Of a stretch of 64,000 bases of DNA, positions 1 through 6,692 are shown one piece after another. Made by a program: the position numbers and the translations under genes. Each line of letters begins with the position of its first letter. Positions within the stretch are counted from its first letter, which is position 1. Source of the DNA: JACQGZ01 sp036004665 (lineage in GTDB: Bacteria; Sysuimicrobiota; Sysuimicrobiia; Sysuimicrobiales; Humicultoraceae); the NCBI GenBank assembly GCA_036004665.1, contig DASYRG010000018.1:1-64000 (forward strand), read 5' to 3'. The notes beneath the pieces were generated by a model. The model did not search any database. It was not told the origin of the DNA and saw nothing but the letters and a program-made list of their open reading frames with translations.

Positions 1-1
1 G

Positions 2-400
2 AATGGCGCGATCGTGAAAACCATCGGTGATGCAGTGATGGCAGTGTTCGACAACCCGGTCGAGGCTACCAGCGCCGCCCTTGAGATGATCGACGCGCTC
101 AACGAGTTTAACCACACGATCTCGCAGGAATTGATTCTGAAAGTGGGCATCCACCGGGGGCACTCCATGGCCGTGACGGTCAATGAGCGCATCGACTATT
201 TCGGGCAGAATGTCAATATCGCGGCGCGGGTGCATGCCCTTGCCGACGCCAATGAAGTGTACGTAACCGCCGATGTGTACAACTCGCCCGGCGTCAGCGA
301 CGCCCTCAAGGCGCATCACGTTGTCCCGGATGACGTGCTGGTCAAGGGCGTCATCGAAAGATTACATGTCTATAAGATCGGCCACCGTCACAAAGATTGA
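2..400 (+). CDS. Class III adenylate/guanylate cyclase domain protein, C-terminal part
   Basis: The reading frame is open from base 2, so the gene begins outside the window. A GTG at 14 is internal. The visible 133 residues are the second half of a class III nucleotidyl cyclase domain. They include KTIGDAVMAVF, which carries the second metal-binding Asp, and GQNVNIAARV, which carries the Asn and Arg that orient the substrate and stabilise the transition state. These residues look intact, so the enzyme is probably active in making cyclic nucleotide. The protein ends shortly after the domain, so any sensor or ATPase part must lie upstream of the window. Confidence 0.85.
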   Translation, partial: NGAIVKTIGDAVMAVFDNPVEATSAALEMIDALNEFNHTISQELILKVGIHRGHSMAVTVNERIDYFGQNVNIAARVHALADANEVYVTADVYNSPGVSDALKAHHVVPDDVLVKGVIERLHVYKIGHRHKD

Positions 401-470
401 GGAAAACTTCTGGTCAAATAACCTGTGGGTTGTGGTCGGCTCCTTTTGGCTCGAGTTGTTGCCATTGTGC

Positions 471-508
471 TGCCAAAAACGAAGGACGCGGGCTGAGACC
501 CGCGTCCT
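471..508 (-). terminator. Rho-independent terminator of ssrA
   Basis: A perfect 10-bp stem (483-492 paired with 499-508) with a 6-base loop is followed on the minus strand by TTCGTTTTT. It lies 15 bases beyond the CCA end of the tmRNA. This is the classical stem plus U-tract arrangement. Confidence 0.8.
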
Positions 509-522
509 GACTGCACAACAGA

Positions 523-869
523 TGGTGGAGGCGGCGGGAATCGAACCCGCGTCCTGAGTAGATGAGGGCAAGGCCTCTACGAGCGTAGTCCGTGCTTTGG
601 TCTCGCCGCCGGTGCTCCCACGGACCGGATCACCTGGCAGCCAGCCCGATTAGGTTCCCGGCACCGGCCCCAGGCGGAGGCCGACGGCGGTAGCCGGTGT
701 GTGGCGCCCTTCCCGGCCGACCGGCGCAGCCGGGAGAGCGTCGTCGCTTAGTTAAGCGGCGAGTGCGTAGTTCTGGTTGGCAGCTATCGCCTGCCAGTTG
801 ATTTACGAGGACCTGGCACCTCGGCTCGCCACCCCGCTTCTTTCCACCCAGTCGAGACCGTTCGCCCCC
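523..869 (-). ncRNA. ssrA: Transfer-messenger RNA (tmRNA)
   Basis: tmRNA rescues ribosomes stalled on broken mRNA and tags the unfinished protein for proteolysis. The 5' end GGGGGCG pairs with CGCCTCC before the ACCA end. This gives a 7-bp acceptor stem with the G3-U70 wobble recognised by alanyl-tRNA synthetase. The T-arm GGTTCGATTCC is present near the 3' end. The tag reading frame (781 down to 752) resumes at GCC and encodes ANQNYALAA followed by TAA, a normal ClpXP-type degron ending in ALAA. It is one-piece, about 347 nt. smpB, which encodes its protein partner, lies two genes upstream on the same strand. Confidence 0.96.
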
Positions 870-885
870 AAATCTCGACCCCTCA

Positions 886-891
886 ATTATA
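886..891 (-). promoter_or_regulatory. -10 box of the ssrA promoter
   Basis: A perfect TATAAT on the minus strand lies 16 bases before the mature 5' end of tmRNA and just after the HU stop codon. No clear TTGACA is found 16 to 18 bases upstream, where the HU Lys codons sit. The precursor would then be trimmed at its 5' end, as expected for RNase P processing. Confidence 0.6.
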
Positions 892-893
892 CC

Positions 894-1187
894 CTATCGC
901 TTCTTCTTCTTGCCGGCCCCCACGAGCATCTTGAGGTCCTGGCTGGGCCGGAAGGCGACCTTGCGGCTCGCCGCGATCTTGAGCGGTTCGCCGGTCTGTG
1001 GGTTGCGGCCCATCCGGGCCGCCCGGTCGCGGACCGAGAAGATCCCAAAACCGGGAATCTTCACGCGGTCCTTGCGCTTGAGCGCCCCGCTGATCTGCTC
1101 GAAGACGAACTCCACCGTGCGCGTCCCGTCCCGCTTGCTCATCTCGAACTCGTCCGCCACGGCGGCCGCCAGTTCCTGTTTGGTCAC
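894..1187 (-). CDS. HU family histone-like DNA-binding protein
   Basis: This 97-residue protein has the HU/IHF fold signature. The N-terminal TKQELAAAVADE helix leads to KIPGFGIFSVRDRAARMGRNPQTGE, which includes the DNA-inserting arm with its conserved Arg-Asn-Pro, then KVAFRPSQDLK and a short Lys-rich tail. It would bend and compact DNA as a dimer. The start is a GTG at 1187, preceded by GGAGGGATGACA; the ATG in that stretch is out of frame. It lies 46 bases downstream of smpB and its 3' end abuts the ssrA promoter, so HU and smpB may be co-transcribed. Confidence 0.92.
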   Translation of the reverse strand: MTKQELAAAVADEFEMSKRDGTRTVEFVFEQISGALKRKDRVKIPGFGIFSVRDRAARMGRNPQTGEPLKIAASRKVAFRPSQDLKMLVGAGKKKKR

Positions 1188-1233
1188 TCTGTCATCCCTC
1201 CCCCGGGTCTGTAGTGGCCTTGCGGTACTTCGC

Positions 1234-1698
1234 TCACCGGGCCCCCGGTCCCCTGCGCCGGACGGCCCGCTGGATCTGCCGTTCCGCGTCGCGGCGGGCG
1301 ATCGCCTCGCGCTTGTCGTAGGCGCGCTTGCCCCGGGCCACGGCCAGTTCCACTTTAGCGACCCCGCGCTTGAAGTACAGCCGCAGCGGCACCAGCGTGT
1401 ATCCCTTCTGCTGCGCCTTTCCACCCAGCCGGCCGATCTCCCGCCGGTGCAGCAGGACCTTGCGCCGCCGCAGCGGGTCGTGGTTGAAGTGGCTGCCCGC
1501 CTCATAGGGCGGGATGTGCATGTGCAGCAACCAGATCTCGTCGCCTTCCACCCGGGCGAACGCCTCCGCCAGTGACGCCCGTCCCGCTCGCAGGGCTTTC
1601 ACCTCGGTGCCGGTGAGGACGAGGCCGGCTTCCACCGTCTCTTCGATGTGGTACTCGTGGCGGGCGCGGCGGTTGACGGCGACGTCCCGGTCGGCCAT
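1234..1698 (-). CDS. smpB: SsrA-binding protein SmpB
   Basis: This 154-residue protein carries the SmpB signatures. VNRRARHEYHIEETVEAG lies near the N-terminus, followed by GTEVKALRAGRASLAEAFARV, HMHIPPYEAGSHFNHDPLR and the RKVLLHRREI segment. The basic C-terminal tail mimics the missing tRNA anticodon arm. SmpB delivers tmRNA to stalled ribosomes together with EF-Tu. The start is the ATG of MADRDVAVN; longer upstream reading frames lack family similarity. Its location close to ssrA fits the role. It overlaps no neighbour and lies downstream of a hotdog thioesterase gene. Confidence 0.95.
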   Translation of the reverse strand: MADRDVAVNRRARHEYHIEETVEAGLVLTGTEVKALRAGRASLAEAFARVEGDEIWLLHMHIPPYEAGSHFNHDPLRRRKVLLHRREIGRLGGKAQQKGYTLVPLRLYFKRGVAKVELAVARGKRAYDKREAIARRDAERQIQRAVRRRGPGAR

Positions 1699-1712
1699 GG
1701 ACGCACCGGCCG

Positions 1713-2156
1713 TCAGGCGCCCTGCACGATGGCGGGGAGGCTCCCCACCATCACCACCCCGTCGCCCTCGGCCACCACCGTGCCGTCGGGACGGGTGATG
1801 ATCGCCTGGGCGCGCTGCATGGCCGCCCGGCGCGCGCCCACCGGCCCGGCGGAGACGCGCAGCCGCTCTCCCGGCGCCACCGGCTTGCGGAAGCGGACGC
1901 TGATGCTCACCGTCACCGCGGGCTGTCCGCGCCAGGCCCATACGTTGGCCATCGCGTCGTCCAGGACGGCGGCAAGCAGGCCGCCGTGGATCAGCCCCTC
2001 GTAGCCGATGTGCAGGTCGCCGGGGACGAAGTCGGCGGCCACCCGCTCCCCCTCTTCTTCAAACTGCAGGTGCATCCCGATGGGGTTGGCTGGACCGCAG
2101 ATAAAACAGCGATGCGCCTCGGGGCGCGAAAAGCGCGTCATGGCCGCGGTCAGCAT
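1713..2156 (-). CDS. PaaI-type hotdog-fold thioesterase
   Basis: The 147-residue protein has a CFICGPANPIGMHLQF opening followed by GLIHGGLLAAVLDDAMA and SVRFRKPVAPGERL. This is the pattern of 4HBT/PaaI thioesterases, in which the HGG loop and an acidic residue in the long helix form the active site for acyl-CoA hydrolysis. The substrate is unknown. An alternative start at a second ATG (2141) gives MTRFSRPEAH and may be the real one, since neither start has a good ribosome binding site. It ends 14 bases before smpB, suggesting co-transcription. Confidence 0.8.
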   Translation of the reverse strand: MLTAAMTRFSRPEAHRCFICGPANPIGMHLQFEEEGERVAADFVPGDLHIGYEGLIHGGLLAAVLDDAMANVWAWRGQPAVTVSISVRFRKPVAPGERLRVSAGPVGARRAAMQRAQAIITRPDGTVVAEGDGVVMVGSLPAIVQGA

Positions 2157-2202
2157 AACGAAGCGGCCACAAGGTGGTCAAGACGGAAGGACGCCTTCCT
2201 CT

Positions 2203-3075
2203 TCAGAGCGTGCGCTCGAAGAAGAGGTAGACTCGTTCGGTCGCAAACCCAAGCGCGCGGTAGAAGGCACCGGCAATCCCATCCTGCCCCCAGTGCAGCC
2301 CGATCGCGGGGAGGTCCCGGGCGGCAAAGTAACTCATGGCCCCGGCGGCGAGGGCCCGCCCCAATCCACGGCGCCGGTGGGCCTCCCGGACGCCTGCAAC
2401 CAGATCGCCAAACCCGCCGGCGTGGGCCTCCGCCAGGAGGAAGCCGGCGACGTACCTGTCACGCTCTGCCACCCAGGCTCGCACCTGGGACCGGCCGATC
2501 GCCTGCGCTACCTGCTCCACGGGGTGGGCGGTGGCGAAGCACTCCCGAGAGATCCGGGCGATCTCGGCCGCGTCGGCGGAGACCGCCCGCCGCAGCGCAT
2601 AGTCCTGAGGCGGACGCGCCGTCTGCCGTCTGGGATGCAGCGCCGTCACGACGAGCAGGTTCGCAAAGTCCATCTCCAGGTGCCGGGCCAGGGCGAGCCC
2701 CAGCGGATTGTGTTCCGGAGTGCGCAGCAGGAGGCGCTCGGCCCGCATTGCGCGCGCATGCTGGCGCAGGTGCGTCCCCAGCCGCGCCACGACGGCGCGC
2801 TCCTCGCGAGTGGGCTCGGGCGAGAGACCGTCTCCGACCGCCTCTTCGACCACGAGGGCCCTCTCCTGGCGGGCGAGGAGCAGCAGGCCGGCGGGACGGT
2901 GGTTGACCTCCACCAGCCGCACCTCCTTTTCGGACTGGATCCACCAGAAATCGCGAGGCGTGATCGCCCCATACCGATCGAAGGCGGCGGAGTATCCGCC
3001 GCCGTAGGCACGGCCGTAGACCTCCGCGACCGTGGAGGCGTCCTCGGCCCGAGCCGCACGTACGTCCAGGAGCAT
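2203..3075 (-). CDS. GNAT family acetyltransferase with tandem domains
   Basis: The 290-residue protein appears to hold two GNAT folds. The N-terminal half (about 1-140) starts with LDVRAARAEDASTVAEVY and is probably degenerate. The C-terminal half (about 155-288) contains the acetyl-CoA binding stretch REAHRRRGLGRALAAGAM, a good Q/RxxGxG/A motif, followed by FYRALGFATERVYLFF. The acceptor substrate cannot be told. It sits between rsfS and the smpB group on the same strand, with a short gap to each. Confidence 0.8.
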   Translation of the reverse strand: MLLDVRAARAEDASTVAEVYGRAYGGGYSAAFDRYGAITPRDFWWIQSEKEVRLVEVNHRPAGLLLLARQERALVVEEAVGDGLSPEPTREERAVVARLGTHLRQHARAMRAERLLLRTPEHNPLGLALARHLEMDFANLLVVTALHPRRQTARPPQDYALRRAVSADAAEIARISRECFATAHPVEQVAQAIGRSQVRAWVAERDRYVAGFLLAEAHAGGFGDLVAGVREAHRRRGLGRALAAGAMSYFAARDLPAIGLHWGQDGIAGAFYRALGFATERVYLFFERTL

Positions 3076-3088
3076 GGTGCGCGACGGG

Positions 3089-3451
3089 CTAGCCGGAGGG
3101 ACCGGGAAGCGGGACTTCGGCGGCGCCCTGCCACATTCGCTCCAGCTTATAATAGGCGCGCCGCTCTTCGGACATGAGGTGGACGATCACGTCGCCGTAG
3201 TCGAGGAGGACCCACTGCGCCTCCTCGCTGCCCTCGCGCGCCCCGAGGCGGTGGCGGGAGCCGGCCATCGCCAGCTCGACTCCCTCCCGGACGGCGCGCA
3301 TGTGCACCTGGCTGGTCGCGGTGCAGATCACGAAGAAGTCCGTGATGAGCGTCTGCCCCCGCAGGTCGAGAATGCGGATCTGCTCGGCCCCTTTCCCGGC
3401 CGCGGCGGCCGCGGCGGCGCGGGCCCGAGCCAGCGCGTCCGGCTCAGGCAC
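3089..3451 (-). CDS. rsfS: Ribosomal silencing factor RsfS
   Basis: This 120-residue protein matches the RsfS/Iojap family. It shows LDLRGQTLITDFFVICTATS, then HMRAVREGVE, then GSEEAQWVLLDYGDVIVHLM and RRAYYKLERMW. RsfS binds ribosomal protein L14 and blocks subunit joining when nutrients run low. The start is a GTG at 3451. The order nadD-rsfS downstream of obgE is a widely conserved arrangement and supports the call. Confidence 0.94.
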   Translation of the reverse strand: MPEPDALARARAAAAAAAGKGAEQIRILDLRGQTLITDFFVICTATSQVHMRAVREGVELAMAGSRHRLGAREGSEEAQWVLLDYGDVIVHLMSEERRAYYKLERMWQGAAEVPLPGPSG

Positions 3452-3468
3452 GAAGGAGAGTCGCGGCG

Positions 3469-4122
3469 TCAGTCAGGGGCGCGGCGGACCATGGCGTCTG
3501 CGGCGGAGAGCGCTCCATAGAGGCCGTGTTTGACGATGTAGTTCTCCACCGGCTCAGGGACCAGGTACTTGATCGGGCGGCCCGCGCGGACACGCGCGCG
3601 GATGTCCGTCGAGGAGATGGCGAGGGCGGGGATCTCCATGAAGTGGATGTTGTCCAGCCGCCGGCCGGTCACGTTGCGGGAGCGCGCGTCGTCGGGGTCG
3701 AGGACGAATCCGGGGCGGGTGGCGGCGATGAAGTGGCAGAGGGCCAGCAGCCCCGGCGAGTCCTCCCACTCCCCCCGTAGGATCTGCAGAATCGCGTCGG
3801 CTCCGGTGATGAAGTAGAGCGAGGCCTGTGGCCACTCCTGGCGAAAGCGGCGCATCGTCTCGATGGTGTAAGACGGCCCCTCCCGTTCGATCTCCATGCG
3901 CGAGACGGTAAACGCCGGATTCGTCACCGTGGCCAGAAAGCTCATGAGGTAGCGGTGCTCCGGTCCACTGACCTCGCCGGGGTCTTTGTGCGGGGGGTGG
4001 CGGCTGGGGACGAAGACCACCTCCTGGAGGCCGAACTGCACCCGGGCCTCCTCTGCGGTGACGAGGTGGCCGTTGTGAATGGGGTCGAAGGTGCCCCCCA
4101 TGATGCCGAGCCGGTCGTTCAT
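3469..4122 (-). CDS. nadD: Nicotinate-nucleotide adenylyltransferase
   Basis: NadD makes deamido-NAD from nicotinate mononucleotide and ATP. The 217-residue protein starts MNDRLGIMGGTFDPIHNGHL, with the GTFDPIHNGH nucleotide-binding motif. VFVPSRHPPHK follows, and the C-terminal ISSTDIRARVRAG carries the second ATP-binding signature. The start ATG overlaps the obgE stop as TGATG, indicating coupled translation. Length and motifs are normal for the family. Confidence 0.95.
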   Translation of the reverse strand: MNDRLGIMGGTFDPIHNGHLVTAEEARVQFGLQEVVFVPSRHPPHKDPGEVSGPEHRYLMSFLATVTNPAFTVSRMEIEREGPSYTIETMRRFRQEWPQASLYFITGADAILQILRGEWEDSPGLLALCHFIAATRPGFVLDPDDARSRNVTGRRLDNIHFMEIPALAISSTDIRARVRAGRPIKYLVPEPVENYIVKHGLYGALSAADAMVRRAPD

Positions 4123-5153
4123 CAGGTCCAGCGTGAGTTTCGCCCCGCCGCAGAGGCGGTCCTTTCCTGGTCCAACGCATCGGCTGCCGCGCGCAGCAAT
4201 TCCGGCAGGCCCTCCCCGGTCGCGCCGGAAATAGGCCAGGACTCCAGCCCCAGCGCGGCGACGCGCGCCCCGACCTCGGGGACTCGGCGGCGCGCCTCCG
4301 GCAAGTCGATCTTGTTGAGGGCGACCAGGATCGGCCGTTGCAGCAACACGGGGTCGTAGCGGCGCAGTTCCTCGTTCACCGCGGCCATATCGGCGAGGGG
4401 GTCCCGCTCTGGTGAGAGATCCACGACGTGGATGAGTACGCGCGTGCGCGAGATGTGCCGCAGAAAGTCGTGCCCCAGACCCGCCCCCGCGTGGGCGCCT
4501 TCGATCAGACCGGGAATGTCGGCCATGACGACACTCCGGCCGTCCGGGACGCGGACGACACCCAGCACAGGCTGCGTCGTGGTGAAGGGGTACTCGGCGA
4601 TCTTCGGGCGGGCGGCGGAGACCCGGCTGAGGAGCGTGGACTTGCCCGCGTTGGGCACCCCCACCAGCCCGACGTCGGCAATGAGGCGCAGCTCGACCTC
4701 GATCCACCGCTCTTCCCCCGCGGACCCACGTTCCGCCTCCCGCGGCACCCGGTGTGTGGGGGTGGCGAAATGCGCGTTGCCGCGCCCGCCGCGGCCTCCG
4801 CGCGCCGCCGCGACGCGCTGTCCGCTTTCGATCAAATCGGCGATCAGTTCGCCCGTTGCTCCGTCGCGGAGCACCGTGCCCACCGGGACAGGAACGACCA
4901 CGTCCTCGCCGTCCCGCCCGTGGCGATTGCTCCCCTCGCCGTGGCGTCCGCGGCCGGCCCGGATGTGCTGACGGTAGCGAAAGTCCAGGAGAGTGACGAG
5001 GCCGGGGTCGGCCACGAAGATGACGTCTCCGCCCCGCCCTCCGTCTCCGCCGTCGGGGCCGCCCTTGGGCACGAACTTCTCCCGCCGGAACGCCACGACG
5101 CCGTTGCCGCCGTCGCCGGCCTTGACGTGGATCCTGGCGCGGTCGATGAACAC
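4122..5153 (-). CDS. obgE: Obg family GTPase
   Basis: The 343-residue protein has the glycine-rich Obg fold at the N-terminus (about 1-155, with GDGGNGVVAFRREKFVPKGGP). A G domain follows, with the P-loop GVPNAGKST at 165-173, DIPG at 212-215 and NKID at 280-283. It acts in ribosome assembly and stress signalling. It stops soon after the G domain, so the C-terminal OCT domain found in many longer Obg proteins is absent. It lies downstream of rplU-rpmA, the classic order, and overlaps nadD by one base. Confidence 0.95.
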   Translation of the reverse strand: MFIDRARIHVKAGDGGNGVVAFRREKFVPKGGPDGGDGGRGGDVIFVADPGLVTLLDFRYRQHIRAGRGRHGEGSNRHGRDGEDVVVPVPVGTVLRDGATGELIADLIESGQRVAAARGGRGGRGNAHFATPTHRVPREAERGSAGEERWIEVELRLIADVGLVGVPNAGKSTLLSRVSAARPKIAEYPFTTTQPVLGVVRVPDGRSVVMADIPGLIEGAHAGAGLGHDFLRHISRTRVLIHVVDLSPERDPLADMAAVNEELRRYDPVLLQRPILVALNKIDLPEARRRVPEVGARVAALGLESWPISGATGEGLPELLRAAADALDQERTASAAGRNSRWT

Positions 5154-5197
5154 GGCTCAGCCGATCTCCATGAGGCCCGCCGACCTCGCGAACACGA

Positions 5198-5224
5198 AGG
5201 CCCGAGTCCGTCGGACCCGGGCCT
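5198..5224 (-). promoter_or_regulatory. Intercistronic hairpin between rpmA and obgE
   Basis: A 12-bp inverted repeat (5198-5209 with 5213-5224, one G-U pair in the minus-strand RNA) with a 3-base loop fills the 91-base gap. No U tract follows, so it is more likely an mRNA-stabilising or partial attenuation structure than a full terminator. It could explain unequal expression of the ribosomal proteins and the GTPase. Confidence 0.5.
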
Positions 5225-5244
5225 CATCGCGGCAGACGCGGCGT

Positions 5245-5502
5245 CTAGTGCAGGGGATCGACGCGCACCTGGCGGCCGTCGCGCCCGCGCCGCTCGAAGG
5301 CCACGGTCCCGTTGATGAGTGCGAAGAGCGTGAAGTCTCTGCCCATGCCGACGTTGCGCCCCGCTCGCACCTTCGTCCCGCGCTGGCGGAGAAGCACCGA
5401 TCCCGCGCTGACGACCTGGCCATCGAACGCCTTGACGCCCAAGCGCTGGCTGTTGCTGTCCCGCCCGTTGCGGATAGAGCCGCCGCCCTTCTTGTGTGCC
5501 AT
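5245..5502 (-). CDS. rpmA: 50S ribosomal protein L27
   Basis: The 85-residue protein starts MAHKKGGGSIRNGRDSNSQR and continues LGVKAFDGQVVSAGSVLLRQRGTKVRAG, typical of bacterial L27, whose N-terminus reaches into the peptidyl transferase centre. There is no Firmicutes-type N-terminal extension needing cleavage. The ribosome binding site GGAGGCGAGTAG lies inside the end of rplU, and the two genes are directly adjacent. Confidence 0.97.
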   Translation of the reverse strand: MAHKKGGGSIRNGRDSNSQRLGVKAFDGQVVSAGSVLLRQRGTKVRAGRNVGMGRDFTLFALINGTVAFERRGRDGRQVRVDPLH

Positions 5503-5919
5503 CTACTCGCCTCCTGTCTTCTTGCGCCGCCGCGGGGCCGGGCGGGGCGCGGCGGCCGGGCTCTCTGCCGGCTCCACCTGCTCCCCCAGGTCCTCCTCGT
5601 GACGTCCACCCAATTCGATCTTCTCGATCCGCAGTTCCGTGAAGCCTTGCCGGTGTCCGGAGCGCCGCCGGTAGTGCGCCTTGGCCTTGTACTTCATCAC
5701 CCGGATCTTCCGCCCGCGGCCCTGGCGCAGCACACGCGCCCGCACCAGCGCGCCGGCCACGATAGGAGCGCCGATCTCTACCTTCTCCGTGTCTCCGACC
5801 AGCAGGATCCGGTCGAGCGTCACCTCGTCACCGGGGGCCGCTTCCAGCCGCTCCACCCGCACAGTACCGCCCTCTTGTACCCGCACCTGCTTGCCGCCTG
5901 TTTCAATCACCGCATACAC
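5503..5919 (-). CDS. rplU: 50S ribosomal protein L21 with basic C-terminal extension
   Basis: The first 103 residues are normal L21 (YAVIETGGKQVRVQEGG, KIRVMKYKAKAHYRRRSGHRQ, then the EKIEL end). About 35 further residues rich in Glu, Pro, Ala and Arg follow, ending RRRKKTGGE. Standard L21 has about 103 residues, so the tail is an addition, probably disordered. The start is GTG at 5919, six bases after GGAGGG; longer frames upstream would run through the promoter. It is the first gene of the rplU-rpmA-obgE-nadD-rsfS run. Confidence 0.93.
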   Translation of the reverse strand: MYAVIETGGKQVRVQEGGTVRVERLEAAPGDEVTLDRILLVGDTEKVEIGAPIVAGALVRARVLRQGRGRKIRVMKYKAKAHYRRRSGHRQGFTELRIEKIELGGRHEEDLGEQVEPAESPAAAPRPAPRRRKKTGGE

Positions 5920-5962
5920 GGTCAACCCTCCAACAGTGCCCATCCATGCCCAACAGAAGAAA

Positions 5963-5991
5963 AGTCTATCAAAACACCTGGTGAGGCGCAA
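5963..5991 (-). promoter_or_regulatory. Promoter of the rplU operon
   Basis: On the minus strand TTGCGC (5986-5991) and TAGACT (5963-5968) are separated by exactly 17 bases, and the -10 box lies about 44 bases before the GTG of rplU. The match to sigma-70 consensus is moderate (3/6 and 4/6), but position and spacing are good. Confidence 0.55.
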
Positions 5992-6015
5992 TTTTTCGAT
6001 CCGAGTCTTGATACC

Positions 6016-6037
6016 GAACTCGGTCCGGACCGAGTTC
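6016..6037. promoter_or_regulatory. Perfect 22-base palindrome upstream of rplU
   Basis: GAACTCGGTCC is followed directly by its exact reverse complement, with no spacer. It lies 24 bases upstream of the proposed rplU -35 box and about 150 bases before the divergent thioesterase gene. A perfect dyad in this position suits a binding site for a dimeric regulator. A transcript hairpin is less likely, since there is no loop. Confidence 0.5.
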
Positions 6038-6188
6038 CCACGCGGGGACCGCATCGCCTAGTGATCAACCGGATGAAGGACGCGTTTTCCCCGCCGCAGA
6101 AGTCACATGGCTCTCCACCTCACACTGGGTGGGAGGAGCTCAACGCAATGTTTATCGAAACGATAGCAGTCGTTCGGGAAGGGTGAGT

Positions 6189-6692
6189 ATGACCGTTAGC
6201 GGGCGCCCGTTTCAGGACGACCTACGCGAGAATTACTGCTGGGGCTGCGGCATCGCCAACCCTCACGGCCTGCACATCAAGAGCGCGTGGCACGGTGACG
6301 ACGCCGTGTGCGTCTGGCAGCCTGCCCCCGAGCACATGGCGGGGCCGCGGGGGGTGCTCAACGGCGGCATCATCGCCACCATCATCGACTGCCACAGTAT
6401 CTGCACCGCCGTTGCCGACGCCTACCGGGGAGAGGGTCGGCAGATTGGCAGTGACCCATTGATTTGGTTTGTCACCGGCTCACTGGCCGTCTCCTACCAA
6501 CGGCCGGCGCCGCTGGACCGGTCCCTGCGGGTCTCAGCGCGGATCACGGAACGGACAGGGCGAAAGACGGTAGTGGCCGCGACGGTGGCGGCGGGCGAAG
6601 ACCCGTGCGCCACTGGAGAGGTCGTCGCCGTCCGTGTCACGCCGGAGTGGTTCCAGCGCTACGACGCACCCGGCGTGAGGACGCCCGGCTAG
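6189..6692 (+). CDS. PaaI-like hotdog thioesterase
   Basis: The 167-residue protein begins MTVSGRPFQDD. It carries NYCWGCGIANPHGLHIKS, GVLNGGIIATIIDCHSICTAVADAY and AVSYQRPAPLDRSL, which is the layout of PaaI-type acyl-CoA thioesterases. The NGG loop replaces the commoner HGG. The substrate is unknown. The start was chosen at ATG 6189 because GGAAGG lies 8 bases before it; an earlier GTG at 6129 has no such support. It is a single plus-strand gene between minus-strand operons, and its end overlaps the end of rng by four bases. Confidence 0.78.
   Translation: MTVSGRPFQDDLRENYCWGCGIANPHGLHIKSAWHGDDAVCVWQPAPEHMAGPRGVLNGGIIATIIDCHSICTAVADAYRGEGRQIGSDPLIWFVTGSLAVSYQRPAPLDRSLRVSARITERTGRKTVVAATVAAGEDPCATGEVVAVRVTPEWFQRYDAPGVRTPG

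Noticed and set aside
1986..3177. Long plus-strand open frames of about 300-390 codons
   Set aside because: They are antisense to the GNAT, thioesterase and rsfS genes and have low-complexity Arg/Pro/Gly composition.
5198..5224. Full transcription terminator between rpmA and obgE
   Set aside because: The hairpin has no U tract on either strand and lies inside a conserved operon.
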